A stretch of 64,000 nucleotides of DNA, from NCBI GenBank assembly GCA_948474755.1, contig CAOLHI010001139.1:62001-126000 (forward strand), in the 5' to 3' direction. The notes beneath the pieces were generated by a model, which was given only the letters and a program-made list of their open reading frames with translations, was not told where the DNA came from and did not search any database. A program made the translations under genes and the position numbers. Positions 11,163 to 22,633 of this stretch are shown one piece after another (within the stretch, counting starts at the first letter, position 1; the number at the start of each line of letters is the position of its first letter). This stretch comes from Ctenosaura bakeri. Its lineage: Eukaryota > Chordata > Lepidosauria > Squamata > Iguanidae.

Positions 11163-12095
11163 TTAATTACTACAATAGTACAATTAGTACAATAATGTGC
11201 AACTATTCATTCATATTGACCTCCTCAAAATCAGCCTCCAGTAATTATTCAATAAACCCTAACCAGGGCTAACTTCATTGATGTCAACATGATGAAAAGT
11301 GCTGCTATTGTCCATTGACCTGATGGGGGTCAGTGGGGACAAAGAAATTGTTATGACTTTAACATGTATATCTGCTTTTCTAAGTTCTGCATAAATAATG
11401 TACATAAAATATCTTGGAGCTTCTGTATTTGGTGGTAGGAGAAAACAGTCCTGTAAGTAGAAGTCAACATTCCAGCCAAAGTCTCATTAAACTGTTATGA
11501 AGTACACCTACATGGTAATGAATGTCTGCTCATCCATAATAATGAAACCACTCTGGTGCTAAATATTTTAACTTACTGTCAATGCACTGTTGCTGCTGTT
11601 TCAGAAAAAAGACTTTTGTCATTGTTTATTCCGAACTCAAGTATTAGGCTTATCAACTGTGCTTTAAAAAAAAAAATGAAAAAGAGAGCACATTTCCATT
11701 CAGGAATGAACATTATGTGATATTTCCAGGTAAGAATGAATTTGCCCTTTTTTAGAGAAAATCCAGACAGCTTTTCACAGTATGAAAATTAGTATTTAGT
11801 CCTCTCTGTCCCTATTAAACTTCAGAATGAAATGCTACGTCTTTGGTTCATTTCTGCTTTTAAAAACTAAAGAGACTTTAATAGTATCCATTATTTATAT
11901 AGGGTAATCCATGCACATGGCACTCTATAGAGTAATAGCAACTAACACCAAATATAACCAAATGCCATGAGGCTCTTTAGAGATGTAGGCTCCTTATAGT
12001 GACAAGCTTCTACAGTGGCAGACTTGGTGTAGCTCAAGTAATTTGACAGTCTCTGTGTTCATATAAGAAAGTATCCAGGACCTTAATGGGCAAGC
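11163..12095. other. Unique AT-rich stretch
   Basis: No repeat was recognised, and no frame flanked by good splice sites. The segment at about 11340-11640 has no repeat signature and could be ordinary unique or conserved non-coding DNA. Confidence 0.45.
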
Positions 12096-12098
12096 AGA

Positions 12099-12300
12099 GG
12101 CCATCTCCACACTATGCTGTTATACTGCTATTATCCCACCTTCAACCTCCTGTGGAATCCTGGAGTTGGTAGTTTACTGAAGCCAAATTGCTCTCTGGCT
12201 GAGAATTCTGAATGCCCCTCCCTAAACTGCAAGCCCCAGGATTCCACAGGATGTTGAAAGTGGAATAATAGCACTATAACAGTGTAGTGTGGAAATGGCC
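12099..12300. mobile_element. AT-type palindromic MITE, copy 3, TSD AGA
   Basis: Ends 'ggccatctccacactatgct' and 'agtgtagtgtggaaatggcc'. AGA immediately flanks both sides (12096-12098 and 12301-12303). The interior is the 'ggaatcctgg-gttggtagtt' / 'aaactgcaagccccaggatt' palindrome. Confidence 0.9.
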
Positions 12301-12825
12301 AGAAGAGCACAGACAGTGGCAACAGTGATGAGAGGAGGAGATGGCCACAAACTACCTGGGTTTAGAATGCCTGGCTTCAAGAAATTCTTACCATGCATAC
12401 AGGTGATTTTTCCAGTCACCTCTCTCATAACATCTTGACTCCAAGGACTCCTCAGAGCCAGGTATTCAAGCAATAAGTGACTCAGAGCCAGCCATTACCC
12501 ATTCCTCCTCCATTGGACCTCCTCTTCCCTCTCAGCTGCTGCCCCCATTCTTCCTACTCTTCTCAGCCACTAACACCTTTTTTCTTTTTCTCCTCACTGT
12601 TGCCAACAGCATGTACCATTATGCACCACCATTTTCTTCTCTTCCTACATGCTAGTGAAGCTTATAATTTTCAAAGAAAAACATATCTTTTGAGTTTCTG
12701 TTTGGCATTTAAACTGATATTATTTCACCTAGTCTTTTTTTAACTTTTTTTAAAAGAATGCTTTTATGCATATTTGGGTTTCTACATTGTTTCAGAGGCC
12801 ACAATGGGCAAAGAAGTGATCAACA
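12301..12825. other. Unannotated stretch
   Basis: Pyrimidine-rich at 12500-12610. No gene or repeat was recognised. Confidence 0.45.
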
Positions 12826-12896
12826 AATGGCAGGGGGTTGGACTGGATGGCCCCTGTGGTCTCTTCCAACTCTACATTTCTATGATTCTATGAATG
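12826..12896 (+). repeat. CR1-type LINE 3' terminus
   Basis: 'ggcagggggttggactggat', then 'ggtctcttccaactctacat' and 'tctatgattctatgaatg'. This is the canonical CR1 end with its short octamer-like repeats. Confidence 0.9.
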
Positions 12897-13100
12897 AGCA
12901 AAGAAATTAAGTCCAGATGAAAGACATGCATTTTTTGCATGGATGAAAATGTATACCTGTTTTTCTTTGCCATTCCCCACACATATGACTTTTTTTTGCA
13001 AACATATTCTCTTGACATATATAATGTTTGTATATTGCTTCTCCTAATGTGCACTTTTTTGTATGCAAAGTCTCCCAAATTGTATTTCTCTTTCTCCCAT

Positions 13101-13127
13101 TCTCTCTCTCTCTTCTTCTTCTTTCTT

Positions 13128-13158
<31 letters not shown>

Positions 13159-13160
13159 TT
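13101..13160. repeat. (TC)n/(TTC)n/(TA)n microsatellite
   Basis: A mixed pyrimidine run passes into about ten TA units. Confidence 0.95.
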
Positions 13161-13235
13161 GAGCAAAGAACTGCTCACAAAATTCAAGTCAATGTGATAC
13201 ATGAAGAATAATTAGCATTCCAAGACTATATCTTA

Positions 13236-13634
13236 GGCCATTACCACATGTCACTGCAATACCACAATGGGGACACAATGGCAGGTTCACATGACATCAC
13301 TGCAGTCCTGCAGCCAGCATATCCCCATGCATCGTGATCATGGAATATTAACTTAACAGAAAAAATCCGTTAAGCGCCCATGATCAAACAATGCTCCTCT
13401 CACCCTCGGCCATGCAGAAGAGGTGGAAGTACAATCATGTGCTTCCTTCCCTAGCACAGCCTGGGAAAGAGGTCAGCTATGCTGCAGAAGGCAGGCACGT
13501 GTTGCTTGCGCTTCCTTCCGCAGGAAGCTGGCCGGGTGCAGAGGGAAGTGTTCCCATCACGCTCCTATCCCAGAAAGGCGCTGCCAGGATCATGATGGGA
13601 CATTGGCAGGAACTGGTCAGGTACAGAAATGACC
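13236..13634. mobile_element. GC-rich non-autonomous DNA transposon, second copy
   Basis: Left end 'ggccattaccacatg' and right end 'tacagaaatgacc' are decayed forms of the shared terminal repeat. The flanks are TTA and TCA, one mismatch for a 3-bp TSD. The interior resembles the 2814-3245 element: a 'gcgcttccttccgcagg' block, 'gatcatgatggga', and inverted 'tgatcatgg' / 'ccatgatca' arms (about 13337-13387). No coding capacity. Confidence 0.6.
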
Positions 13635-15353
13635 TCAGTTTAGGAAGTATTAACGAGATTAATTCATATTAAAAAGCATAAACAAATTTCTCTCCTGTTC
13701 CTGCTCTTTTTCCCCTCTATTTTCTTTGTTGCCAGAGTGGACAAAGAAATGCAGTGCAGAACTGAAGAATATGCCACTGATACCTCCCAACAATGACTTC
13801 CAAGACACAAAAAGGGCACCTAAATAAGCCAAACACCTCATGCGCACACACTTTTTGACACTGAATCTGAGAAAACAGGTACAAAGACTGCCTTGAGCCA
13901 TTATGAGTCATTTACACACAATAACATGGCATGGGATTTTTGCAGGGTGTAAATTCTGAAAGTTTTAATGAATGTTAATCATCTGGCATTTCCAACGGCA
14001 CACTCACTACTCAGCCATATGGTTTGCCTTTTACACCTGTGTATTTTTTTCCCCAGCTGGTTTTCTCTTTAAACTGTTTTACCTTCCTACAGTGGTACAA
14101 GTATGAATATTGGGAAACAAGACTACTGCAGCCTAGACAGTAATTCTCCACGGTTTATGTACTGTATGTTATTCCCAGGGCTCTGGGAATAAGTGTGAAT
14201 GAATGCAGTGGAAAAGTGCTAAGTTATGGTAGGAGCCAAGCATTTCTACTGCCTTACTGAAATTAATCTTGGATGAGGAGGGTAGTGCTTTCAAGATATG
14301 GTAGTCCTTTCTTTTTCTGGGTGTGGGGGTTAACCGTCTACCCAAATCATAGTTCACAAACTTGCTCTGCCTGCAAGTTCATGATTTATGCTAAGTGGGG
14401 TTAGCCACAACAATAGCACACAAGTGATAGAATCCATACTGAGAGGGGGAAAAACCTATGGTAGTGGTGATTATAAGTATATTCTTTTATATTCTGTTTT
14501 TCATCCAACACTCATGACTGTTATAGAACATTAACATCTGAACAGATTAAAAACATACAAAAACCTAAGTAAAAATATATAAAAAGTTATGTTTAAAAGC
14601 AATTAAGCAACCAATAAGAATTAAAACTATTCCAAAATTCTTTAAAATACTGGATTTTTTAAAAGTTACACTTAACTCTGAGACTAGATAAATATGGTGG
14701 GAGGATATTTAGAAGGAATGAGTGGGAACTGTGCAGAAGGTAAGCCACATGAAGCCTTTGAGAGATTCTTCGTGGCACTCAAAATTTGGAAAAAAAAGTT
14801 TCATTCCCCCCCCCCAAAAAAAACCCAGGTTCAGACAAAAAATAGACTTTGAGGGCCCCATTTTGGCCCATCAGTGCTGTTCTACCATCCTTTGATCATC
14901 TGCAGCATCACTCCTAGTCACAAGGCACATCAGTGTGGTCAGCCATGGGTCTGGAGGCATCATGTGTAACTCTAATCACAGCCCATGGGATGCTCTTAGT
15001 CAGGAAGCGATGGTTAGATAATTGGTTAATGTTACAGACAGCCAAAATGTATTTAAATTTTTTTAAAAAAATCATCATCTCTCTCCATGTCATTTAAAAT
15101 AGGAGGCAGCTGACTCTTGCTCTCAAAAGGCTTAGTTTTTAACATGTAAGTGGTGACTTATATATTTAAAACTATGTAAATGATAACATTGTGTGCCCCT
15201 TTAGTGGCCAACATCCTGTTGAGAAGCTACATCATCATAAACTGACTTACAGCTGCATAAAACTTAATTTCACTGTTCTGTAGCATTCATATTCTCAGGT
15301 GGGTTGCAGAGACAAATCTATACCATTGAGACTGCTGCATAAGTGAAGCCAAT
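13635..15353. other. Unannotated stretch
   Basis: No repeat family is named with confidence. AT-rich at 14460-14680, and a poly-C/poly-A run at about 14805-14824. No splice-bounded frame. Confidence 0.45.
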
Positions 15354-15432
15354 GTGCAATAGGTCTGTTTGCACAATGGGATAATCTTTTGTGCAATGAG
15401 GCATCTTGTGTGGTGTTCTGTTGTGCATCATT
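15354..15432. repeat. Degenerate TGTGCAAT-rich repeat
   Basis: 'gtgcaataggtctgtttgca', 'tttgtgcaatgaggc' and 'gttgtgcatcat' recur at intervals of about 20-35 bp. The composition resembles the arrays at 50.69-50.94 and 60.86-60.97 kb. Confidence 0.4.
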
Positions 15433-16088
15433 TTAATTCACTACCATTGTTTCATATCATGTCATCAATGCTGTTGTACCATCACATAGTTATTTAGCAT
15501 CGCTTGTGATCTCAGCCAGCGTTTCAAGTAACTAATCTGGATCTGCATTCTTTTATTTGTCGGAAAACACTCAGCATTGATTCCGGCCAACAGGAGTGCA
15601 AGGTTTGCTGCTGCCTGACACAGGAAGAGAGGCATCATCATTTCCCCCTGCTGGCATGCTTCCTTTTTTGCATCTTTCTTCTCACTGTCCCCCGCCTTCT
15701 GCAGCTTAGCAATCACGATTTTGTGGCTGCAAAAACTGCCAAATACAGCTATCTGGAGAGATGCTGAGAACCAAGTTTCTCAATGCCTCCCCCCCAGCTG
15801 CCCACAGAAAGAAGCAATATGGGAGCAGGAACCACATAGACCCATCTCTGTGGCTACTAGCCCCATAGCAGCCAGTTCTGAAGATGGATCTATCAGAGCA
15901 AGACATTTGGGCCTCAGCAATCCAGGAAAGGCTGCCCATCTCATTTCTCATTCTGAAAGTATCCCCCTAGAGCAAGGGTGGGAACTGTATGATCTCCAGG
16001 CTGCACGTAAATTAATTAATTCATCAGAAGAGGAGAGGAGAGGAGGTGAGAGGATGGAATCTCAATCTTCCCAGTAGGGCTAGGAAAA
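15433..16088. other. Unannotated stretch with a hAT-like fragment
   Basis: At 15972-16010 'gagcaagggtgggaactgta' resembles a hAT terminus of the 28589 type. The remainder is unassigned; the frames across 15465-16077 have no splice or domain support. Confidence 0.4.
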
Positions 16089-16215
16089 AGCAAACTGCTA
16101 CAGCATTTCCTAGCTTGTGTGTTCTCCATTCATAACTTATTCATAACTTTTGCTATCCTGACCATGCTCCAGGGTTGCTTTGCTACAAGTATCCCATTCT
16201 TCACCTGTGAAATGT
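16089..16215. repeat. Unnamed dispersed repeat, copy A
   Basis: 'agcaaactgctacagcattt', 'cctagcttgtgtgttctcc' and 'cacctgtgaaatgttcc' recur in the same order at 16375-16480 and 57360-57460. I do not know the family. Confidence 0.6.
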
Positions 16216-16374
16216 TCCATGGACCACCACTCTGATTGTCACTGATCTACCCAAAACTGACTGTGGGTCTACCGGCTGGCATAACTGTGCCTGTGTTGGA
16301 AGAGAAAGAGGAAGTAGAGGTAGCAGCAGAGGTGGGGAAATGGTAGGAAAGGCCATCTCGATGAGGAAGCTGTC

Positions 16375-16482
16375 AAATTGTTGCAATTTCTCCTAGCTTG
16401 TGTGTCCCTCCTCATTATTGTCACCTTGACCACAAGCTACTTGGCCACACATGCCCTAGTTTTCATCTGTGAAATGCTGGAG
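16375..16482. repeat. Unnamed dispersed repeat, copy B
   Basis: 'ttgttgcaatttctcctagc', 'ttgtgtgtccctcctcatta', 'ccttgaccac' and 'catctgtgaaatgctgg' match copies A and C. Confidence 0.6.
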
Positions 16483-18299
16483 GTATGTGCTGCCCCGAGG
16501 TTGGCTAATAGTTGTTGATGGTTACTTTGCTGCTCCACCTATATGCTGCAGCGAGAGAGTAAGGCTGGCAAGACTCTCCAGAACTGTTCCTATGATACAT
16601 TAATGAGGAGGCAATGGCACAGGCCTTCCAAGGACTGAGAAAGAGTGCAAGTCACCACCCCTTCTATTCTACCATCTGAGGTAGGGGATCTACCCTAACT
16701 CTTCCAGAAATGCATCAAGGAAGCTCATTGGGTCAGGCAACACATTGCATGTGGCTGGTTGTTTCAGCCACAGCACTGAAGAGATGGAGCAGAAAAAGTC
16801 AGCCCAGAGCTTCTCTTTTCAAAGCAAGAGATGCCAAGAACCCTTTGAAATTTTCTCTTTTTAAAACATTTTTAACACTTTCTAACACTTTTAGATTTTG
16901 ATTTCCCTCCCCACAGTTCGTACTTTTTGTGAAAAAATTGTCTGTGCAAAAACCTTAGGAGGTTGCACAAAAAAAGCACACACACACACCCAAAAAACTG
17001 GGGCTTGCACTAAATACATTGCATTCTACACAAAGATGTTGTCTTTGCACCACTTTATCAATTTTCACACCAGCAATAATAATGATTAACATAGTGATGT
17101 AGGTGCTGTAAGCGATGAAGGAAAGAATGCCAGAAGGAGGGTTAGCTAAGGAACAATTGTGTGAATGTGAGATCGTATACAGCCACCACTGAAAAAGACC
17201 ACAGCATTAGCTTTTGGGTTTTTTAAAAAGCTTTTATTGTCATCTGGAAACAGTCTAATTGGTTTTTTCAGGCTCTTGACAAAATATTCCTCTTTCTACC
17301 TGTGCAATTCCTAGCAGATCTCTGTAATTTACAATGTTTATTTTCCAAGTTCTTTACTTCTGTTTAAACAGCTGTTCCTCGGCATACGTTGACTTAAAAC
17401 CATTAAGGAAAGTGGGGGAGAGAATCTGAAGCTACCCATTGTGAACATTAAATAAAGCTGCTGTGGGTTTCCTAGGAATAATCACAAGCAGCAGGAAACG
17501 AGTTATTTTTATTTTTCCACATCATCAGGCGAATAGCGCAAAAAAAAAGACATGTGCCCAATTCACGGTTGCACACTTAAAACACCATGATTTATGTTGC
17601 TCAAAAGGCAAGAGGGAAGAAGCAAACTGAAGAAAAGGCAGCAAGCTAGTCCCACCAAAGCTCTGTTGTGTGGACTAAGACAAACAAAAGGCTAAGCTTG
17701 CCCAGAATATCAAACACATTGCCAAACCTGCATATCCCTAACAAATGGTATTCATAAAAACAACAGTGCAATACAGAGAAAACTCACAACAGAGGAAGAA
17801 ACTCACATAAAGTATGTTTGCATGTTCTCTCAGCAGGTTGCCAGATAGAGAACAGCTGGACAATTAAGATTACCCTAATGCGGTGGGTTTCAATTGGTGT
17901 TCCAGGAAAACTTGAAGCTCCACAGAAGCTTACTAGATGTTCCTCAAGGAGAAGATGAGCAATGGAGGACAAGTTTTCTGTTAGAAATTTTGTTCACAAT
18001 CACTGTAATGTAGAACTACAGAGCAGGGGGTGTTAATTAAGTGTGTTCTTGTGGTGTTCCAATAAAGCAAAACTAAAGTCATGTGAAAACTACACACATT
18101 CTTGTGTACAAAAAGGTCTAGAGCCCCTAGATATAAAATTACATACATCCCAGCATCCTCTGTAACATCTAGAGGTTAAGTTGCAGAGATCCAAGAGTGC
18201 CTCAGAAGACAAGTTACTATGGAACAGGTTCCTTCAAGGAACAGAGTTTGTACAACATAAAGCTACTTAGTAGATACTTGTGCCTGCTCAGGAATTGAG
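16483..18299. other. Unannotated, mostly unique sequence
   Basis: A small CA-rich run lies at about 16976-16990. No gene or named repeat. The part at 17400-17560 is non-repetitive with scattered CpGs. Confidence 0.45.
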
Positions 18300-18655
18300 A
18301 TCTGTTGGTAGACAACAGCCTGTCTGAAAGGGTTTTCTTAGCCATGGAACCCAATTCTGGAATGACCTCCTTTGAGGTCGTGCTGATGCCAACATTGATT
18401 TCATTTAGGTGTCAAGTAAAAACTTGGCTATTTACTAAGTCTTTGTACCTCACTGATTTACTTCAAATACTATACATCTCACTTTTATCTTTTAAATATA
18501 TTTTGACTTAGTGTGTTTAATCAAGTTTAGACTACTTTATTTGTTTTGTTTTAAATTGTTTTAATCTGTCTGTATTGATCTTACTTGTATGCTACCCCAA
18601 GATCTTTTGATATGGGGTGGGATAGAAATATTTTAATAAAATAAATAAAATACCA
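18300..18655 (+). repeat. L2-type LINE C-terminal/3'UTR remnant
   Basis: A decayed 'tggaacccaattctggaatg' block (the end of L2 ORF2), then 'gtgtcaagtaaaaacttggc', a T-rich UTR, 'ggggtgggatagaaatattt' and (AAATA)n. The order and direction fit a 3' end on the plus strand. Confidence 0.75.
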
Positions 18656-19135
18656 GTGTATTTTCACACAGATGCAATGGAATAGTCAAGAATAGGAATA
18701 TATACACATGGGGATGGGTAAAAAAATTGTTTCAATTCATTTTTGATAATACTCCACTAAAATTTGCATCTTCCGTCATACTGGGGATGAAAAGAACTTT
18801 GAGATTAACTTGAAATGACTGAAGTCAAATGGGGAGGAACCTAAAATGGACAGATTCATTCATTATTCTAGATTCAAGGCTTGGGTTTGAATCCCAGAAC
18901 TGAGCTCTTACTAGCCTGAGTTTGAATCCCACTTTATTCAGCCATGTTTGTAGTGCTGAACAAGGGTGGGGGCACCTTTTTTTCTAAGTCTACCTCAACT
19001 TTAATATCCTCAGGGCAGCTACAACACGCCCTCTCCAAACTGAGAACAGGTACACCTACTGAATTTGGTGATTTGAAATATGGTGCTGGAAGAGAGTTCT
19101 ACGTATACTATAGTAAAAATGCATGTAAATAGGTC
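18656..19135. other. Unannotated stretch
   Basis: At 18885-18950 two 'gtttgaatccca' segments resemble tRNA-SINE B boxes, but no head or tail accompanies them. No gene. Confidence 0.4.
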
Positions 19136-19412
19136 CTAGAACAACTTCGGCCAGAATTGTCGGTAGATGCCAAAATGACCAAATTGAGTCTGCCATACTT
19201 TGGACATAACATAGGATGACATGACTCACTGGCAAAGAAAATAATGCTTAGTAAAGTGGAAGGCTATAAAGGAAGACTACATTGCAGGTGGATTTTTCAG
19301 TTAAGGAAACCATGGCCATGAGTATACAAGTCCTGAGCAGGCTAGCTAATGATGAGGATTCTCACTCAACGGTTGCCATAAGTAGAAGTTGAGTTGACTG
19401 CAAACCACAACT
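19136..19412 (+). repeat. Bov-B LINE 3' end
   Basis: 'tttggacataacataggatg', 'acatgactcactggcaaaga', 'aataatgcttagtaaagtgg', 'ggaaaccatggccatgagta' and 'cctgagcaggctagctaatg' follow the order of the Bov-B ORF2 C-terminus and 3'UTR. It ends with 'ggttgccataagtagaagtt', which matches the tails of the SINEs in this window. It is 5'-truncated and the frame is broken. Confidence 0.85.
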
Positions 19413-20060
19413 GAATTTGAAGTCAGTGTAAATGGGGGACAATTTCATGTCTATTCATTTTTTAAAAGAAATATGCCAAAATTCACACATTGCTTCATAT
19501 TCATGATGAAAAGAACATGAAGTGTAAAACACTGAAAGGTGAGAGAAAGAGAAGCTGACAGATTCTCCCATCCTCATATGAAAGGTTACAATTTTGTTAA
19601 ATATAGTTGAAAGGAATCATTGCTGAGATAACCCAAATTAACTTCAGAAGTCTGCCAAGCCAAATGAATTGTCTTTTCATTCTATAGTCAGCTACTTAAT
19701 TCTCACTTCCCATTTCTGCACCCCCATTTATGTTCTCACTTTTCCTCTCTCTCGGATCAATCATGCCTTTAAATTAATGAAGAAATTTAACTGTATTCAT
19801 AAGTATTCAACAAGAAGGAAAATATAGTTATCCTCTGTTGGATCATTACGACTACAGACAATAGGATGAAGGAACCGATAGGATACTTTTTAAAATTAGT
19901 AATTTGAGAAGTTGGTCTAGTATGTTTTCATACATATTTCCCACTGACACAGTGGGGTAAATCTTTACTGACGTTTTGCTAATGAACTCACAGCCAACAC
20001 CAGCAGTTGACTCTGAGGTGCTAATTGAGCAAAAGAACGTGTTGGGAAATGGGTGAAAAA
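19413..20060. other. Unannotated stretch
   Basis: AT-rich with no named repeat. Its right edge abuts the broken 3' side of the CR1 element. Confidence 0.45.
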
Positions 20061-20063
20061 TTG

Positions 20064-21563
20064 TCATGGAAAATGTATTAAGATTTCAAAATTTTCCCAG
20101 AAATTGCAATCAAATATCTCAAGCAACCCAGGAGAACTGGCTTCATTTCTAAGATATCTCCTCAGATAAAAAGCACCTGCTCCCCATCCCCCAGGTTGAG
20201 TACTTTTATTCTTTTGGGAGAAAACTGAGGCAAAGAAGGTGTTGAGCAGTTCTGCCTTCTCTCTTCCCCCTATTATTAATTGGTCATCTTCTCCACACAA
20301 TGACCCTATCATTTCCTTGTTTTTCCTTTTGCTGCGGACATATCTAAAAAAGCCCTTTTTATTGTTTTTAAATGTCTCCAGCAAGCCTGAGTTCATTCTG
20401 CACTTGAGCTTTTCTGACTTCATCCCTACATATCCTGGCTATTTGTTTGAATTCCTCTTTGGTGGTTTCACCATTCTTCCATTTCCTGTACATGTTTCTT
20501 TTAACACTTAGCTCAGCTGAGAGTTCTGTTGTCAACCATTCTGGTTTCTTTAGACACCTGCCATTTTTTCTCCTTATAGGCACAGTTTTCAATTGTGCCT
20601 TCAGTATCTCACTTTTAAGAAACTCCTATCTGTCATTAACTCCTTTCTCTTTTAGTATTCTTGACCATGGGATTTCACCAAGTAACTCCCTAAGTTTAGA
20701 GAAATCAGCTTTCTTAAAGTTCACGATGCGTGTCTGGCTACACTTGGCTTCTCCTTCCCACTGAATGACAAACTCCAAAAGATCATGGTCACTCCCCGCT
20801 AAGGATCCCACCACCTCCACCTCATCAGCAAGGTCATCCCTGTTGGTCAGGATCAGATCTAAAATAGCCTATCCCCTTGTTGCCTCTTCCACCTTCTGGA
20901 CCATGAACTTGTCGGCAAGGCAAGTGAGGAACCTGGTGGACCTTGCAGTCTTGGCAGGGTTTGACTGCCAACAAATATCAGAATAATTGAAATCCCCCAT
21001 TAACACTGCATCTCTCCTTTTTGAATGTGTGGTCATCTGCTCCAGGAAGGCCTCATCCAAGTCCTCAGGCTGGCCCAGAGGCCTGTAGCAAACCTCCACA
21101 ATCACACCCCTATTGTTTCTTGCTCCTTTATCCAGATGCTCTCAACTTGGCTTCCCAGATTTAAGTCATGGATCTCTTCACAGGTGAAAACATCCTTGAC
21201 ATATAAGGCTACTCCTCCTCCTTTCTTGTTTGGTCTATTTCTGTGAAATAGGTTAAACCCCCCTCTTCCTACATTCCATTCATGAGATTCATCCCACCAG
21301 GTTTCAGTGATGCCTATGAAATCATATTTATTTTGTTGTACCAAGAATTGGAGTTCATCTTGCTTATTTCCCATGCTCTGTGCATTAGTGTAGAGGCACG
21401 TGAGACAATGTGCCATTCCTGGAAGTCCTATACTAAAGTTACTTTCCCTCTCCCTGTTGGTCTGTTTTTCTACTTGGCCTGCGCTATCTATATCATTTGG
21501 GCTATTTTTCAGACTACTCTCTGAATCCTTGCCCAGAATAATACTGTCTCCCTCTCCAGTCAA
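20064..21563 (-). pseudogene. CR1 ORF2 N-terminal part: APE-type endonuclease, RT start missing its core
   Basis: Translation on the minus strand gives the endonuclease in pieces. The first (21563-21102) has LTCLYTNAQSMGNKQDEL and ITETWWDE. A frame change at about 21105 leads to VCYRPLGQP and [12 protein letters not shown]. An in-frame TAG at about 20868 is followed by ILDLILTNRDDLADE and LAGSDHDLLEFVI, with the SDH motif. The linker helix region (20592-20368) follows, then after another frame change [18 protein letters not shown] and [12 protein letters not shown] (20423-20064), which precedes the RT fingers in CR1. Catalytic Asn, Glu, Asp and His positions of the endonuclease appear present. 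ORF2 has no ATG here and its open frame overlaps the end of ORF1. At least two frameshifts and two stops make it a pseudogene. Confidence 0.85.
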
Positions 21564-21565
21564 AC

Positions 21566-22633
21566 TCAGTTTAAAGACCTCCTGATCCGTTTCGCAAGAC
21601 AGTTAGTAAAAACATTCTGGCCAATGGTTGTGAGGTGCAGGCCATTCCTTGCCAGAACACCATCTTCATGGAAATGGAGGCCGTGATTCAAAAACCCAAA
21701 TTGCTCCCAGCAGCACCATCTTCAGAGCCAGTTGTTGATCTCCACTATTCTTCTTTCCCTTCATGGGCCATGTCCTTCCACAGGGAGGAGAGATGAAATG
21801 ACAACCTGCGTGCAAAGGTCCTTCAGCTTCCTACCCATAAGCTCGTAATCCTTCATGATGCAGTGAAAGCTGCACCTTGCCATGCTGTTGGTTCCAACAA
21901 GAACCAAAAGGAGGGGGTTACGGTCAGTGGTCTTGACAAGTCTCATTAGCCTCTCCATTATGTCATCGATTTTGGTCCCAGGGAAACAGCACACCTCATG
22001 ATTGATCTTGTCTGGGTTGCAAATGGTCGGTTCCGTTCCTCTGAGCAAGAAGTCCCTGACCACTAGAACTTGTCTCCTGTGAGGCTTGTCCTGGGTTACT
22101 CGACGAGCAGATTCTGTCATGGCCACCTGAACCTTTTGTTTGTGCTGAGACTGTTGGTGCTGCTGCTGTTGGATGTTGTTCTGCTGGTATTGGGGTTCCT
22201 GTTGCTGATGCTGGATTTCCTCTTGATAACGTTCCATTACCTCTTCCTGCTGTTCCACTTCATCATTAATAAGATCAAGAACTCGGAAGTGATTCTGTAG
22301 CTCAAGTGTCTCCGTTTGGCAGCTTGCCTTTCTACTCCTGCGTGTCACATTCCTCCAAGCATCCATCTCCTGGTTTCGTGAACCAACTTCCTTGTCTGCT
22401 AGCTCCTCTATGCACTCCGTCTTCAAAAAAGTCCTCTCAGCCCTATCCAAGAACTCCTCTCCCTCCTTAATAATGTGAAGATTTGAAACGCATGCCTCCA
22501 GCTGTTGAACCTTCTCCTTCAAGAGGGTGACCAGCTTACATTTGCTGCAGGTGTACCCAACAACGTCTTGTGGCAGGAAGAGAAACATCCCACAGCTCTG
22601 GCAGGTGACTGCAGCACCTCCCTCCCCCTCCAT
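21566..22633 (-). pseudogene. CR1 ORF1 protein (zinc-knuckle, coiled-coil, esterase-like), inactivated
   Basis: Starts at ATG (22633). The frame is 356 codons including the final TGA at 21568-21566, but is interrupted by in-frame TGAs at 21763-21761 and 21724-21722, both plausibly decayed CGA (Arg) codons. Seen: a CxxC-x14-CxxC cluster (C11, C14, C29, C32), heptad-like helical sequence (about 36-140), a Gln-rich stretch (about 141-165), then an SGNH-esterase-like domain from about residue 188 with VVRDFLLRG (191-199) and VGTN (246-249). CR1 ORF1 proteins are known to carry an esterase of this fold. Here the usual GDS block reads R-D-F, so the nucleophile Ser is Phe, and the C-terminal DGLHLT block reads NGLHLT. 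The esterase is therefore presumably dead. The protein would act as the RNA-binding partner of the retrotransposon RNP. Confidence 0.85.
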
